From the NCBI RefSeq assembly GCF_001908025.1, contig NZ_MQMG01000020.1:1-54179 (forward strand): a stretch of DNA of 54,179 nucleotides. Direction: 5' to 3'. A model generated the notes under the pieces. That model worked only from the letters and a program-made list of their open reading frames with translations, was not told the origin of the DNA and did no database searches. The position numbers and the translations under genes are program-made. Source of the DNA: Geobacillus proteiniphilus (GTDB taxonomy: Bacteria; Bacillota; Bacilli; Bacillales; Anoxybacillaceae). The first letter of the stretch is position 1; each line of letters opens with the position of its first letter. This document shows, in pieces, positions 26,163-34,301 of the stretch.

Positions 26163-26239
26163 GCGTTGTTTTTCCTATCCGTCTTAGACATGGTTTGCCC
26201 CTTTCTCATAGGCTAAAAAGATCATCCCGCATCAAGAAA

Positions 26240-26318
26240 GCTTCTACGCAAGCGTAAGCATGAGATGAATCGATGCCCCCCACCTCCAAGCGCAAGCGTA
26301 AGTGGGAGAGCGTTCAAA
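26240..26318 (+). repeat. Right-end-like hairpin of an IS605/TnpB-type element (relic)
   Basis: A CCCAC...GTGGG hairpin containing AAGCGCAAGCGTAAG is followed by GAGAGCGTTCAAA. This resembles the right end of the neighbouring TnpB element (CCACGCC hairpin, then GGAGTGTCAAA at 27921-27933). No transposase or tnpB is attached, so it is a solo end or a decayed copy. The remainder of 26163-26338 shows no gene. Confidence 0.4.
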
Positions 26319-26338
26319 TCTAGAAGGCCAGTGATTTA

Positions 26339-26668
26339 GTGAAAAAACCGCAAAAGTCGTCCTCTTCTCAACTTGAGAAACCTTGTGCGATCGCCCCTCT
26401 TTGCCAGTCCGAAAGAATGGATTCGGAAAGTGGGTCGTTTTTCACCATCCCTCAAGACCCGCTTACTGAGAAAATATATGGATTTATCTACGAATTGTTT
26501 GTGTTAGAAGAATTTAGGGGAAAGGGAATTGCAAGGAAATTAATAGAAACCGGCATCGAACATCTTAAACAGGATGGATATTCAGAGATTCGTTTACAGA
26601 CCCGTGAGCGAGAAAGCCCTCTCCTTGAGGGGTGGGATGAAAGCGAGCCGTTTTCTTATATTGAATGA
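26339..26668 (+). pseudogene. Fragment of a GNAT acetyltransferase interrupted by the TnpB element
   Basis: The frame contains GNAT motif A: LFVLEEFRGKGIARKLIE, with the R/Q-x-x-G-x-G/A acetyl-CoA loop, followed by HLKQDGYSEIRL. The N-terminal strands of a normal GNAT protein (about 140-160 residues) are replaced by unrelated sequence, and the C-terminal strand is lost because the left end of the TnpB element begins near 26596 (after CGTTTAC). The open frame to 26668 therefore ends inside the element. The GTG at 26339 has no ribosome-binding site. The remnant is very unlikely to be functional. No continuation was recognised beyond the right end at 27930, so the gene has decayed or been rearranged further. 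Confidence 0.65.
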
Positions 26669-26714
26669 TTCTGAAAAAAATGGTATCCTGTCATCGCCAT
26701 AAGGAGGTGAATCC

Positions 26715-27881
26715 ATGCCGACGATCACACTAAGGCTGGAACTGCACAAACCAACGAAAGTCAAACAAGACATGTACGAACGGATGACAGAAGTGAATAC
26801 AGCGTTTGCGAATTGGCTGTTGAATCATCCCGAGCTGAATCAAGCGACGAGCAAACTATTTAAAGAGTTTTCGTCGCAACGGTTTCCTTCTGCTGTCGTG
26901 AATCAAACGATTCGAGAAGTGAAGTCCCAAAAGAAAAACCAGAAAACAAAGAAGTTTCGAACATTATGGTGTTGCTTTAACAATCAAAACGTAAAGGTTG
27001 AAAAGAAAGGAGAGTTCTACACCGTTTCATTCCCAACATTAGAGAAGCGAGTCGGTGTGCCGGTGGTCACGCGTCCCTATCAAGAAGCATGGCTGAATCG
27101 ATTGTTGGACGGAACAGCCAAACAAGGGGCAGCCAAGCTCTACAAAAAGAGAAAGAAATGGTACTTGGCTGTTGCGATCACATTTGAAGTGGAGCCGCGA
27201 CACGAAACAAAGGTGATGGGGGTTGACCTTGGGCTTCGCTATATCGCCGTTGCCAGCGTGGGAACGAAATCGTTGTTTTTCAAGGGCAGCCAATGCGCTT
27301 TCATTCGCCGACGATATGCGGCTTTGCGTCGAAAGTTGGGCAAAGCCAAGAAGCTCCATATGATTCGCAAAATCGGCCGTAAAGAGTCCCGCTGGATGAA
27401 GGATCGAAACCACAAAATCAGCCGTCAAATCGTCCGTTTTGCCCTCGCCAACGGTGTTGGCGTGATTCGGATGGAAGAGTTGACGGGGATTCGAAAGCGG
27501 GCAACATCGGCCAAAGAAGCAGGACGAAGCCTTCATTCTTGGGCATTTCACCAACTGCAAACGATGATTGCCTATAAAGCGGAAATGGCGGGCATTCGGG
27601 TGGAGTGGGTGAAGCCGACCTACACGAGCCAAACGTGTAAATGTGGACATCGAGAGAAAGCGAACCGAAACGGCATCCGCTTCCGATGCCAAAAGTGCGG
27701 ATACACTCTCCATGCTGACTTGAATGGCGCGATCAACATCGCCAAAGCGATTTCGGGTTTGAGCGCCGAACCTAGCGCACTGGTCACAGGTGCGCCGCCC
27801 ATTGGGGTACATCTTAACCCGATGGGACGGGGTGATGACACACCCCTGAACTTGGGCGTTGTCCGAACCAGAAATGGATGA
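26715..27881 (+). CDS. tnpB: TnpB RNA-guided endonuclease
   Basis: The 388-residue protein has the TnpB layout: an N-terminal recognition and wedge region, then a split RuvC domain with Asp171 (GVDLGLRYIA), Glu254 (IRMEELTG) and Asp335 (HADLNGAINIA), and a zinc ribbon CKC...CQKC (Cys308, 310, 325, 328) between the last two. All catalytic and zinc residues are present, so it should be an active nuclease. TnpB proteins use an RNA made from the right end of the element to cut DNA next to a short adjacent motif, which helps retain the element (established for the family). AAGGAGGTG lies just before the ATG at 26715. The C-terminal tail overlaps the expected guide-RNA scaffold. Confidence 0.95.
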   Translation: MPTITLRLELHKPTKVKQDMYERMTEVNTAFANWLLNHPELNQATSKLFKEFSSQRFPSAVVNQTIREVKSQKKNQKTKKFRTLWCCFNNQNVKVEKKGEFYTVSFPTLEKRVGVPVVTRPYQEAWLNRLLDGTAKQGAAKLYKKRKKWYLAVAITFEVEPRHETKVMGVDLGLRYIAVASVGTKSLFFKGSQCAFIRRRYAALRRKLGKAKKLHMIRKIGRKESRWMKDRNHKISRQIVRFALANGVGVIRMEELTGIRKRATSAKEAGRSLHSWAFHQLQTMIAYKAEMAGIRVEWVKPTYTSQTCKCGHREKANRNGIRFRCQKCGYTLHADLNGAINIAKAISGLSAEPSALVTGAPPIGVHLNPMGRGDDTPLNLGVVRTRNG

Positions 27882-27930
27882 GGACGCCAACGACCCAAGA
27901 ATCCCACGCCTTTAGGCGTGCGGAGTGTCA
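27780..27930 (+). ncRNA. Predicted omega-RNA (reRNA) scaffold of TnpB
   Basis: In this family the guide RNA covers the 3' end of tnpB and the right end of the element; the guide itself is the flanking DNA after the end. The terminal hairpin CACGCC/GGCGTG (27905-27920) and the end sequence GTGTCA (about 27925-27930) fit. The guide would begin at about 27931. The 5' limit is a guess. Confidence 0.5.
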
Positions 27931-27994
27931 AAATGAGTATGAACATTTAAACAAACATATCCGCCCGTCCGCACTGCAAGCAGACAGCGTAAAA

Positions 27995-28024
27995 GGGCGC
28001 CTTTGCCTGAACGCAACGGCGCCC
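27995..28024 (-). terminator. Terminator after the MHS transporter gene
   Basis: GGGCGCC (27995-28001) pairs with GGCGCCC (28018-28024). On the minus strand it is followed by CTTTTACG. It lies 20 bp beyond the stop of the transporter gene. Confidence 0.75.
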
Positions 28025-28043
28025 GTAATGGAATTAGGTTCGA

Positions 28044-29339
28044 TTACTCAATCGCCTGACGCGCACGGTCTTGCAGCATTTTCACCCCAGCCAGCGAAAT
28101 CAAGCCCATGACGACGATATAGAAGGAGATGGCCGTGGCGCTGCCGTATTTGTGCAGCAGCCATGTGCTCACGAGCGGCGCTGGGCCGCCGGCGATGATC
28201 GATGCCAACTGGTAACCGAGCGAAGCGCCGCTGTAGCGCAAGCGCGTCGGGAAGTTTTCCGCGATCATGGCCGCCTGCGGGCCATACAGCATGCCGTGGA
28301 ACAGCATGGCCACGACCGTCGCCAAAAAGATCAGCCCGACACTTTTCGTATTGACAAGCCAATAATACGGAAACGCCCAAAGCATCAACAAAATCGTGCC
28401 CGTCATGTAGACGCGGCGGCGGCCCCACCGATCCGATAAATGGCCGGAATAGACGATCGAAAGCGCGTTGATCACCGCAGCGATAATCGTCACATTGACG
28501 AAAATGCTTTTTTCCATCCCCAAAAATGTCGTCCCATAGCTGACGATAAACGTGACAAAAATGTAGAATGACCCGTTTTCAATCACCCGCGCAAGCGCCG
28601 ACCAAAGGATTTCGCGCGGATGTTTGACCAACACTTCGCCGACCGGCATCTTGCTCGTTTCTTGTTTTTTCATCGCTTCTTGGAACAGCGGCGATTCGAG
28701 CACTTTCAGTCGGATATACAACCCGACGGCGATGAGAAGGAAGCTGATGAGAAACGGAACGCGCCATCCCCACGCATAAAAGCTGTCGCCGCCCGCCGCA
28801 AGCATCAGCGTCGTCACAAGGGAAGAGGACAACAGCCCGAACGGCACGCCCATTTGCGGCAGCGAAGCCATCAACCCGCGTCGTTTGCCTTCTTCCCACT
28901 CCATCGCAATCAAAATGGCACCGCCCCATTCCCCGCCGACGCCAATGCCTTGAATGAGACGAAGCACGGTCACCAACACCGGCGCCCACAGGCCGATTTG
29001 CTCATATGTCGGCATCAGGCCGATGAACGCCGTCGCCAACCCCATCAGCAACAAAGTGGCCACCAACGTCGCCTTCCGCCCGATGCGGTCGCCGAAATGG
29101 CCGAAAATCGCGGCGCCGACCGGCCTGGCGATAAATCCTAAAGCAAAGGTGGTAAAGGATTGCATCAGCGCGACGTACGAATCTCCTTGTGGAAAGAATA
29201 ATTGTGGAAACACGAGAGCGGCCATCGTCCCGTAAAGGAAGAAATCGTACCATTCAATCGTCGTACCGACCACACTGGAAATCGCCGCCCGCTTTTTTTG
29301 GCGTTTCAATTCCGCCGCATCCATCATCGTTACAGCCAT
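28044..29339 (-). CDS. MFS transporter of the metabolite:H+ symporter (MHS) family
   Basis: The 431-residue protein has 12 predicted membrane helices. The opening AAISSVVGTTIEWYDFFLYG is typical of the MHS group (ProP, ShiA, KgtP relatives), as are FGHFGDRIGRKATL in loop 2-3 and the matching GHLSDRWGRRR in loop 8-9. RLIQGIGVGGEWGGA in helix 5 is also an MHS hallmark. These proteins import carboxylic acids, betaines or shikimate with protons; the substrate cannot be read from sequence. The ATG follows GAAAGGGGTG. A MaoC-like hydratase gene lies 158 bp upstream on the same strand, so transport and metabolism of an acyl or dicarboxylic compound could be coupled (inference). Confidence 0.92.
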   Translation of the reverse strand: MAVTMMDAAELKRQKKRAAISSVVGTTIEWYDFFLYGTMAALVFPQLFFPQGDSYVALMQSFTTFALGFIARPVGAAIFGHFGDRIGRKATLVATLLLMGLATAFIGLMPTYEQIGLWAPVLVTVLRLIQGIGVGGEWGGAILIAMEWEEGKRRGLMASLPQMGVPFGLLSSSLVTTLMLAAGGDSFYAWGWRVPFLISFLLIAVGLYIRLKVLESPLFQEAMKKQETSKMPVGEVLVKHPREILWSALARVIENGSFYIFVTFIVSYGTTFLGMEKSIFVNVTIIAAVINALSIVYSGHLSDRWGRRRVYMTGTILLMLWAFPYYWLVNTKSVGLIFLATVVAMLFHGMLYGPQAAMIAENFPTRLRYSGASLGYQLASIIAGGPAPLVSTWLLHKYGSATAISFYIVVMGLISLAGVKMLQDRARQAIE

Positions 29340-29497
29340 TCACAACACCCCTTTCACGCAATCAAAGTGCGCGCATTTCATGGAAACGGAAAAACAAATG
29401 GATGATAGCCAAAAATGAGCATGATGTCAGCGCTTCCAAAAACAAACCGTCATTGACTCGTTTCTTTGTCAGACCGTAATGCCGTACCACAAGCCCG

Positions 29498-29941
29498 TCA
29501 TGGAGCTTTCCCTTCCCGCGCAACAAGCACATGCACAACGGCATCGACGACCGTTTCTTCTCGTTGGTTGACGATCCACTGATGCACCGTGACGAGCCCG
29601 GCTTCCTCGCCCCGTTCCGTCAACCGCTTCACTTCCGATTCCACGTAAATCGTATCGCCGATCTTGACGGGACGAACGAAACGAAGTGAATCGATGCCAT
29701 AAAACGCCAGGACCACTCCCGGCTCCATCATCCACAGCCCCGTCGCCGCCGACAGCGTCAACATCCCATGGGCGATGCGCTCGCCAAATGGCGTCCGCTT
29801 GGCGTATTCCCCATCCATGTGCAGCGGATAAAAATCTCCGGAAACGCCGGCAAACTGCACAATATCAGCTTCGGTGATCGTTCGCCCGCGCGAACGGTGG
29901 CGCTCGCCAAGCGCATACTGTTCAAACGGACGATCAAATCG
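29498..29941 (-). CDS. MaoC-like hot-dog fold dehydratase/hydratase
   Basis: The 147-residue protein starts with GTG at 29941, directly after AAGGGGAGGGG; the longer frame from 29971 has no such site. It has the (R)-hydratase type pattern: ITEADIVQFAGVSGDFYPLHMD (about 22-43) with the Asp and His of the active site, then RIAHGMLTLSAATGLW (about 58-73), and ends in the strand GLVTVHQWIVNQREE. MaoC-domain proteins hydrate or dehydrate acyl-CoA thioesters. There is no N-terminal extension or fused domain. A 19-bp palindrome upstream (30026-30044) may be its operator. The pathway is not evident; a role with the transporter downstream is possible. Confidence 0.85.
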   Translation of the reverse strand, partial: RFDRPFEQYALGERHRSRGRTITEADIVQFAGVSGDFYPLHMDGEYAKRTPFGERIAHGMLTLSAATGLWMMEPGVVLAFYGIDSLRFVRPVKIGDTIYVESEVKRLTERGEEAGLVTVHQWIVNQREETVVDAVVHVLVAREGKAP

Positions 29942-30025
29942 CACGTCTTCCCCTCCCCTTGATTGGTGCAAAAAAGAGTAAAAACAAATTCCACCCCCTT
30001 TCCGCGGCTGCCACCACCTATTTTG

Positions 30026-30044
30026 TTAATATTCTGAATATTAA
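30026..30044. promoter_or_regulatory. Palindrome upstream of the MaoC-like gene
   Basis: TTAATATTC-T-GAATATTAA is a perfect 9+1+9 inverted repeat, 85 bp before the GTG. It may be a repressor site (TetR-like spacing) for the MaoC-MHS unit. The rest of 29942-30213 holds no gene. Confidence 0.45.
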
Positions 30045-30213
30045 TCATATCATCTTTGGCCTTTACGCATCCCTCCCCGCTAGCCGTCTGTCATTAACAT
30101 ATGAACGGAGTCGAGCTGATAGAACAGCTCCTTCTCTGTTTCGTGTTTCAAAATGGGCATTACCGCAAAAAACAAAAGGATGCTCGCCTGGCATCCTTTT
30201 TCATGTTCGTTCC

Positions 30214-31041
30214 TTATTCTTTTACCGAGCCGGACGTGAGCCCAGAGACGATGCGGCGCTGGAACAACAGCACCATGATGACGAGCGGGATCGTCACAAT
30301 CACGGTGGCCGCGGAAATTTCGCCCCACGGGATCGTATACTGGCCTTGGAACATGGCAATGCCGACCGGAACGGTTTTGTATTTTTCCGCCGTATTGATC
30401 GTCAAGGCAAATAAAAATTCGTTCCATGCGGCAATGAAGACGAGAATGGACGTCGTAAACACCCCTGGCACAGCGAGCGGAAAAATGATTTTAAAATACG
30501 TCTGCATCGGCGTCGCCCCGTCCATTTTCGCCGCTTCTTCCAAGTCAAACGGAATCTTGCGGAAAAAGGTGACCAACAGCCAAATCGACAACGGCAAGGC
30601 AAACGTCGTATACGGAATGATCAATCCCAAGTAGCTGTTCGTCAACCCGAATTTTTTCACAAACATGTAAATCGGAGAAATGGTGGCAATTTGCGGAAAC
30701 ATGGATACAGCCAACACCAAGCCGAGAATGACCGTCTTGCCTTTAAATTCAAGGCGCGCAATCGCATAAGCCGCAAACGCGGCGACAAATACCGTATACA
30801 CCGTCGTAACGGTGGCAACAACCGTGCTGTTCCATAAATAGCGCAAAAACGGGTAATTGACAAAGACCGACACATAGGATTTTAAGGTCGGATGGCTCGT
30901 AAACCAATCGAACGCTTTGTCGCCAAACAATTCGCCGAGCGGCTTAATGGAACTGAGCAAAACCCATAAAAACGGAAACATCACAAAGAACACAAACAGG
31001 GCCAAAAACACGTAAAAGAACGGACCGGCTTTTTTTTGCAT
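30214..31041 (-). CDS. Sugar ABC transporter permease, MalG type
   Basis: The 275-residue inner-membrane protein has six predicted helices and the carbohydrate-permease EAA loop EEAAKMDGATPMQTYFKI (about 190-207), which contacts the ATPase. Length and hydropathy match MalG/carbohydrate uptake transporter-1 family permeases. It follows the MalF-type permease after 15 bp and is the last gene of the operon. No ATPase gene is present, which is common in Bacilli, where a shared MsmX-like ATPase serves several sugar importers (family knowledge). It forms the membrane channel with the protein encoded at 31057-32364. Confidence 0.93.
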   Translation of the reverse strand: MQKKAGPFFYVFLALFVFFVMFPFLWVLLSSIKPLGELFGDKAFDWFTSHPTLKSYVSVFVNYPFLRYLWNSTVVATVTTVYTVFVAAFAAYAIARLEFKGKTVILGLVLAVSMFPQIATISPIYMFVKKFGLTNSYLGLIIPYTTFALPLSIWLLVTFFRKIPFDLEEAAKMDGATPMQTYFKIIFPLAVPGVFTTSILVFIAAWNEFLFALTINTAEKYKTVPVGIAMFQGQYTIPWGEISAATVIVTIPLVIMVLLFQRRIVSGLTSGSVKE

Positions 31042-31056
31042 CGTCTCACCCCTTCG

Positions 31057-32364
31057 TTATCGTTTGACGCTGGAGCCATCAGACAACAAATCTTTCCCAA
31101 GCCAGCGAATATAGATCATGGAAATCACCGCCACGCAGAGAAACACGATGACAGCGAGCGCCGACCCCGCGCCGAAATTCGTCTGCGAGAACATGACTTT
31201 ATACGCTAAAATTGAAATCGTCTCCGTCGAGTTCGCTGGTCCTCCGCCGGTTAAGACGTAAATCAAGTCGAACACGCGGAACGCATCGAGCGTGCGAAAC
31301 AACAACGCGACTAAAATGCTTGATTTTAACAGCGGCAGCGTGATTTTTGTGAATTGCTGCCATTTGGTGGCTCCGTCGATGGAGGCGGCCTCATACAACG
31401 AACTCGGGATCGTTTGCAGCCCGGCCAGCAGCAAGAGCGCCATATAGGGGGTTGTCTTCCATACATCGGCAAAAATGACCGCAAACATCGCCCCCGCTTC
31501 CGTCGTCAACAAATCCCCCATCCGGTCGACAAGGCCGATTGTTTCGAAATATTTGGCGACAATGCCGTTTTGTCCATCGTATAAAAATTTCCACATAAGC
31601 GCTGATACGGCGGTAGGAATCGCCCACGGAATCAAAATCGTCGCCCGCACAAGCCCGCGGCCAAAAAAGGCCTTATTGATGAGCAACGCAATTCCGAGTC
31701 CTAACACCAGCTCAATGGCGACCGACACCACCGTAAAGAACGTCGTATTCCATAACGCTTTCCATAAGCGCATGTCGCTGAAGCTGTCCTTATAATGCTT
31801 GAGGCCGACAAAGTTCGGCTCGATCACGACCCCTTCGAGCCCTTCGGCAAGGCCGACGACTTTATCCGCCTGCTGCAGTTCGCCCGCTTTTTTCATCTCT
31901 TTGAGCGTCTCGACGACATCATGAACCGTGACGGTCAGCCGCTCGGCCGTCTGTTTGTCCAGCTCGGCGATCTTCAGCTCGTCGCTTGGCGTCTCGAAAT
32001 TGTCGAGCACTTCGTTCACTTTGTCATATTGCTTCGCCACTTGATCGTTGGAACGGATCGCCGCGTCCAGTTTCGCGAGTTTTTGTTCGATTTGCGCCAA
32101 CGTTTGTTTCGTTTGTCCATCCGCAGCCGCCATTTCCTGCTTAAGAGCGCTTTTGAGGAACGGATAGTTTTGTAGATATCCTTCCAGATCGAGGCTGTAA
32201 CTCCAGTGAATCGACGATTTGGTCGGGTCGTTGAGCCGATAGTCGAACAAGCTGTAATAAAAGGACTGGATGACAGGCCAAATGGCAATCGCCAAAATGA
32301 GCAGCATGGCCGGCGCGACAAGCGAATAGCCTAATAGGCGCTCCATTCGCTTTTCATTCCTCAT
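31057..32364 (-). CDS. Sugar ABC transporter permease, MalF type, with a long coiled-coil insert
   Basis: The 435-residue permease is about 140 residues longer than usual MalF-type partners in Bacilli. The extra part lies between the first helix (about 9-30) and the next membrane segment (about 200): residues about 60-165 are highly charged, heptad-like and Gln/Lys-rich (QTLAQIEQKLAKLDAAIRS), so they should form an extracellular coiled coil. The EAA loop EAASIDGATKWQQFTKITLP lies at about 335-354. It pairs with the MalG-type protein. The insert recalls the periplasmic P2 loop of Escherichia coli MalF, which contacts the binding protein, but the sequence is different. The gene is separated from the binding-protein gene by 181 bp with three hairpins. 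Confidence 0.93.
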   Translation of the reverse strand: MRNEKRMERLLGYSLVAPAMLLILAIAIWPVIQSFYYSLFDYRLNDPTKSSIHWSYSLDLEGYLQNYPFLKSALKQEMAAADGQTKQTLAQIEQKLAKLDAAIRSNDQVAKQYDKVNEVLDNFETPSDELKIAELDKQTAERLTVTVHDVVETLKEMKKAGELQQADKVVGLAEGLEGVVIEPNFVGLKHYKDSFSDMRLWKALWNTTFFTVVSVAIELVLGLGIALLINKAFFGRGLVRATILIPWAIPTAVSALMWKFLYDGQNGIVAKYFETIGLVDRMGDLLTTEAGAMFAVIFADVWKTTPYMALLLLAGLQTIPSSLYEAASIDGATKWQQFTKITLPLLKSSILVALLFRTLDAFRVFDLIYVLTGGGPANSTETISILAYKVMFSQTNFGAGSALAVIVFLCVAVISMIYIRWLGKDLLSDGSSVKR

Positions 32365-32396
32365 CGCTGTTCTCTCCCTTCTGCTTGGAAAAGGAT

Positions 32397-32533
32397 ATTA
32401 GCCTTCAGCACCGGGCAGACAACGGTCTGAAGGCTAATGAACCGAAAGTGGTCAAACAAAATCGCGTTCTTTGTTTGACTGATGGGGCATTGGCCGGCGT
32501 TGGCCAGATCCGGGCCGCTACCGCGCGCCGGCC
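32397..32533 (-). promoter_or_regulatory. Three hairpins between binding-protein and permease genes
   Basis: Stems: ATTAGCCTTCAG/CTGAAGGCTAAT (32397-32408, 32427-32438); GTCAAACAAA/TTTGTTTGAC (32451-32460, 32470-32479); GGCCGGCG/CGCCGGCC (32492-32499, 32526-32533). Such intercistronic structures commonly protect the binding-protein mRNA and lower permease output (inference). Confidence 0.65.
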
Positions 32534-32545
32534 AAGTCATTCGCC

Positions 32546-33862
32546 TTACTTATTCAAGGCTGCTTTCATTTCTTTTTCCATATTGGCCACGGCTTGTTCG
32601 ACCGTCAGCTCCCCGGCCAGCGCTTTGGATACGTTAATTTGGATGATTTCCGAAATTTCCGGATAATTCGGGACGACCGGGCGCGGCACAGCGGCGTTCA
32701 ACGCATTGACAAATCCTTCTTCGGCAAAGAACGGATTGGCTTTTAAGACATCCGGATCTTTAAACAATTCCGGAAGCGTTGGCGCTAAACCGCCGTAAAT
32801 CGCGGAAATTTTTTGCCCCTCCGGCCCCGTCATAAATTTGACAAATTCCCATGCTTCTTTCGGATGTTTCGAATATTTGTTGATGGCTGTCATCCAGCCG
32901 CCCAGTGCGGCAGCCGAACCTTTGTCCCCGGCCGGAAGCGGAGCCACGCCGACTTTGCCGACGATTTTCGATTGTTCTTTGTCGTTCGCTAACGCGTATT
33001 GATAAGGCCAGTTGCGGATAAACGGCGATTGCCCTTCAATGAACGCGGTATGCGATTCCGGTTCGGTGAATGTGGTGATGTTGCTCGGCACAACATCGGA
33101 CTTGACGATTTCCACCATTTTCTTCAGCCCTTTGATCGTTTCTGGACTGTTGATCACGACATTCCCGTTTTTATCAACGATTTGTCCGCCGTAAGAGGCG
33201 ATAAATTCCACCGCGTTGCACACCAATCCTTCATATTGTTTGGCCTGCATCAAATAGCCGAATTTCGTGCCGCCCTTTCCTTTCAGTTCTTTCGCCTCTT
33301 TTAAGAGTTCATCCCATGTTTTCGGCACTTTGTCCTTTGGCACAAGGTCAGTGCGATAGAACAACATGCCGGCATCAATGAATTTCGGCATCGCCCATTG
33401 CTTGCCATTGAAGTTGCCGGCCGCAAGCGCTCCTTGGTTGTATTTGCTTAGGTCAATGCCGTCTTTCTCAATAAAGCGGTCGAGCGGCAGCGTATAACCT
33501 GCTTGAGCAAACTCAGCCGGCCAAATGACGTCGAGATCCATGACATCGATTTCCGACGACTGCGCATTTAACATCGTGACATACGTATCATGCTGCTTCC
33601 CGGTGTCAGCCGGCATTTCGCGAAATTCTACATCGATGTTCGGATGCGCTTTCTCGAACGCTTCGATGATTTTTTCGGTGGCTTTCGTGGAATCTTGGCC
33701 GCGGGCATAGACAATTTTCACGACTTTTTCTGATTGGCCGGTTTTTCCTTCTTCTTTTTTGCTGTCTTTGCCCGCATCGCTGGCGCTTTGGCCTCCGGAG
33801 CATGCCGCGAGCCCCATCGTAAGCGCTAACAAAATTGCAGATGATTTCAAAGTCCTTTTCAT
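32546..33862 (-). CDS. Sugar-binding lipoprotein of an ABC transporter
   Basis: The 438-residue protein has a lipoprotein signal peptide (MKRTLKSSAILLALTMGLAA then Cys21) with the LAAC lipobox and a Ser/Lys/Glu-rich linker, so it is anchored on the outer face of the membrane. The mature part shows the class I sugar-binding pattern: ANPNIDVEF-like HPNIDVEFREMP, AQSSEIDVMDLDVIWPAEFA, LDRFI, and a WEFVKFMTGPEGQ near the end. It resembles trehalose/maltose-type binding proteins such as ThuE. It is the first gene of the transporter operon; two LacI-type operators lie 150 and 330 bp upstream. The likely cargo is a disaccharide or glycoside processed by the ThuA/oxidoreductase cluster (inference). 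Confidence 0.92.
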   Translation of the reverse strand: MKRTLKSSAILLALTMGLAACSGGQSASDAGKDSKKEEGKTGQSEKVVKIVYARGQDSTKATEKIIEAFEKAHPNIDVEFREMPADTGKQHDTYVTMLNAQSSEIDVMDLDVIWPAEFAQAGYTLPLDRFIEKDGIDLSKYNQGALAAGNFNGKQWAMPKFIDAGMLFYRTDLVPKDKVPKTWDELLKEAKELKGKGGTKFGYLMQAKQYEGLVCNAVEFIASYGGQIVDKNGNVVINSPETIKGLKKMVEIVKSDVVPSNITTFTEPESHTAFIEGQSPFIRNWPYQYALANDKEQSKIVGKVGVAPLPAGDKGSAAALGGWMTAINKYSKHPKEAWEFVKFMTGPEGQKISAIYGGLAPTLPELFKDPDVLKANPFFAEEGFVNALNAAVPRPVVPNYPEISEIIQINVSKALAGELTVEQAVANMEKEMKAALNK

Positions 33863-34013
33863 CGTCGTTCTCCCCCTTTAGATTTTTGATTTGTCAAACA
33901 CCACATGGCATCGCGTATGGCGGTTGCTTCGACTGCCCGAATCACCCCCTGGACATGACATCCATTGACTTTTGACTTGGCATCCCCCACTGCTTGTCTA
34001 TGCATCGATTGTT

Positions 34014-34027
34014 TGTAATCGATTACA
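34014..34027. promoter_or_regulatory. LacI-family operator, proximal copy, upstream of the ABC transporter
   Basis: TGTAATCGATTACA, identical to the core of the operators at 25011-25030 and 26113-26128. It lies 152 bp before the binding-protein start. Confidence 0.8.
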
Positions 34028-34189
34028 TACAAATGGATGAATAACCGTTATTTTCGCTTGTCTGTTCTTTTCTCGACAAAGCCGAAAAGCGGGCATCGCC
34101 TATACGTTCCCCTTTTCAATGAAGGCAACTTGTCTATCATCATCGCGCCCCCTATCCGCTTTGCCGGTTTCTTTTTCCAACCTTCATTA

Positions 34190-34203
34190 TGTAATCGATT
34201 ACA
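34190..34203. promoter_or_regulatory. LacI-family operator, distal copy
   Basis: A second TGTAATCGATTACA, 176 bp from the proximal copy (about 17 helical turns), an arrangement that would allow DNA looping. The remainder of 33863-34270 holds no gene. Confidence 0.75.
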
Positions 34204-34274
34204 AAACCATCTTACATCGCGGCAAAATCTTTCGTCAAGCCCCCAAATTCTTTTTTGTCATATAAACAAAGAAC

Positions 34275-34294
34275 CCCAAGCCGTTCTGCTTGGG
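34275..34294 (-). terminator. Terminator after the glsA operon
   Basis: CCCAAGC (34275-34281) pairs with GCTTGGG (34288-34294); on the minus strand it is followed by GTTCTTTGTTT. It lies 8 bp past the stop of the acidic protein gene. Confidence 0.8.
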
Positions 34295-34301
34295 ATATGC
34301 C

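Larger units (their letters stand above)
26596..27930 (+). mobile_element. TnpB-only element of the IS200/IS605 superfamily
   Basis: The left part has a hairpin CCCTC/GAGGG (26617-26631). The right end has CACGCC-TTTA-GGCGTG (27905-27920) followed by CGGAGTGTCA. There is one intact tnpB and no tnpA, so mobility would depend on a TnpA supplied elsewhere. Borders are estimated: left after TTTAC near 26596, right near 27930. IS605-type elements make no target duplication, so none is expected. Confidence 0.7.
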
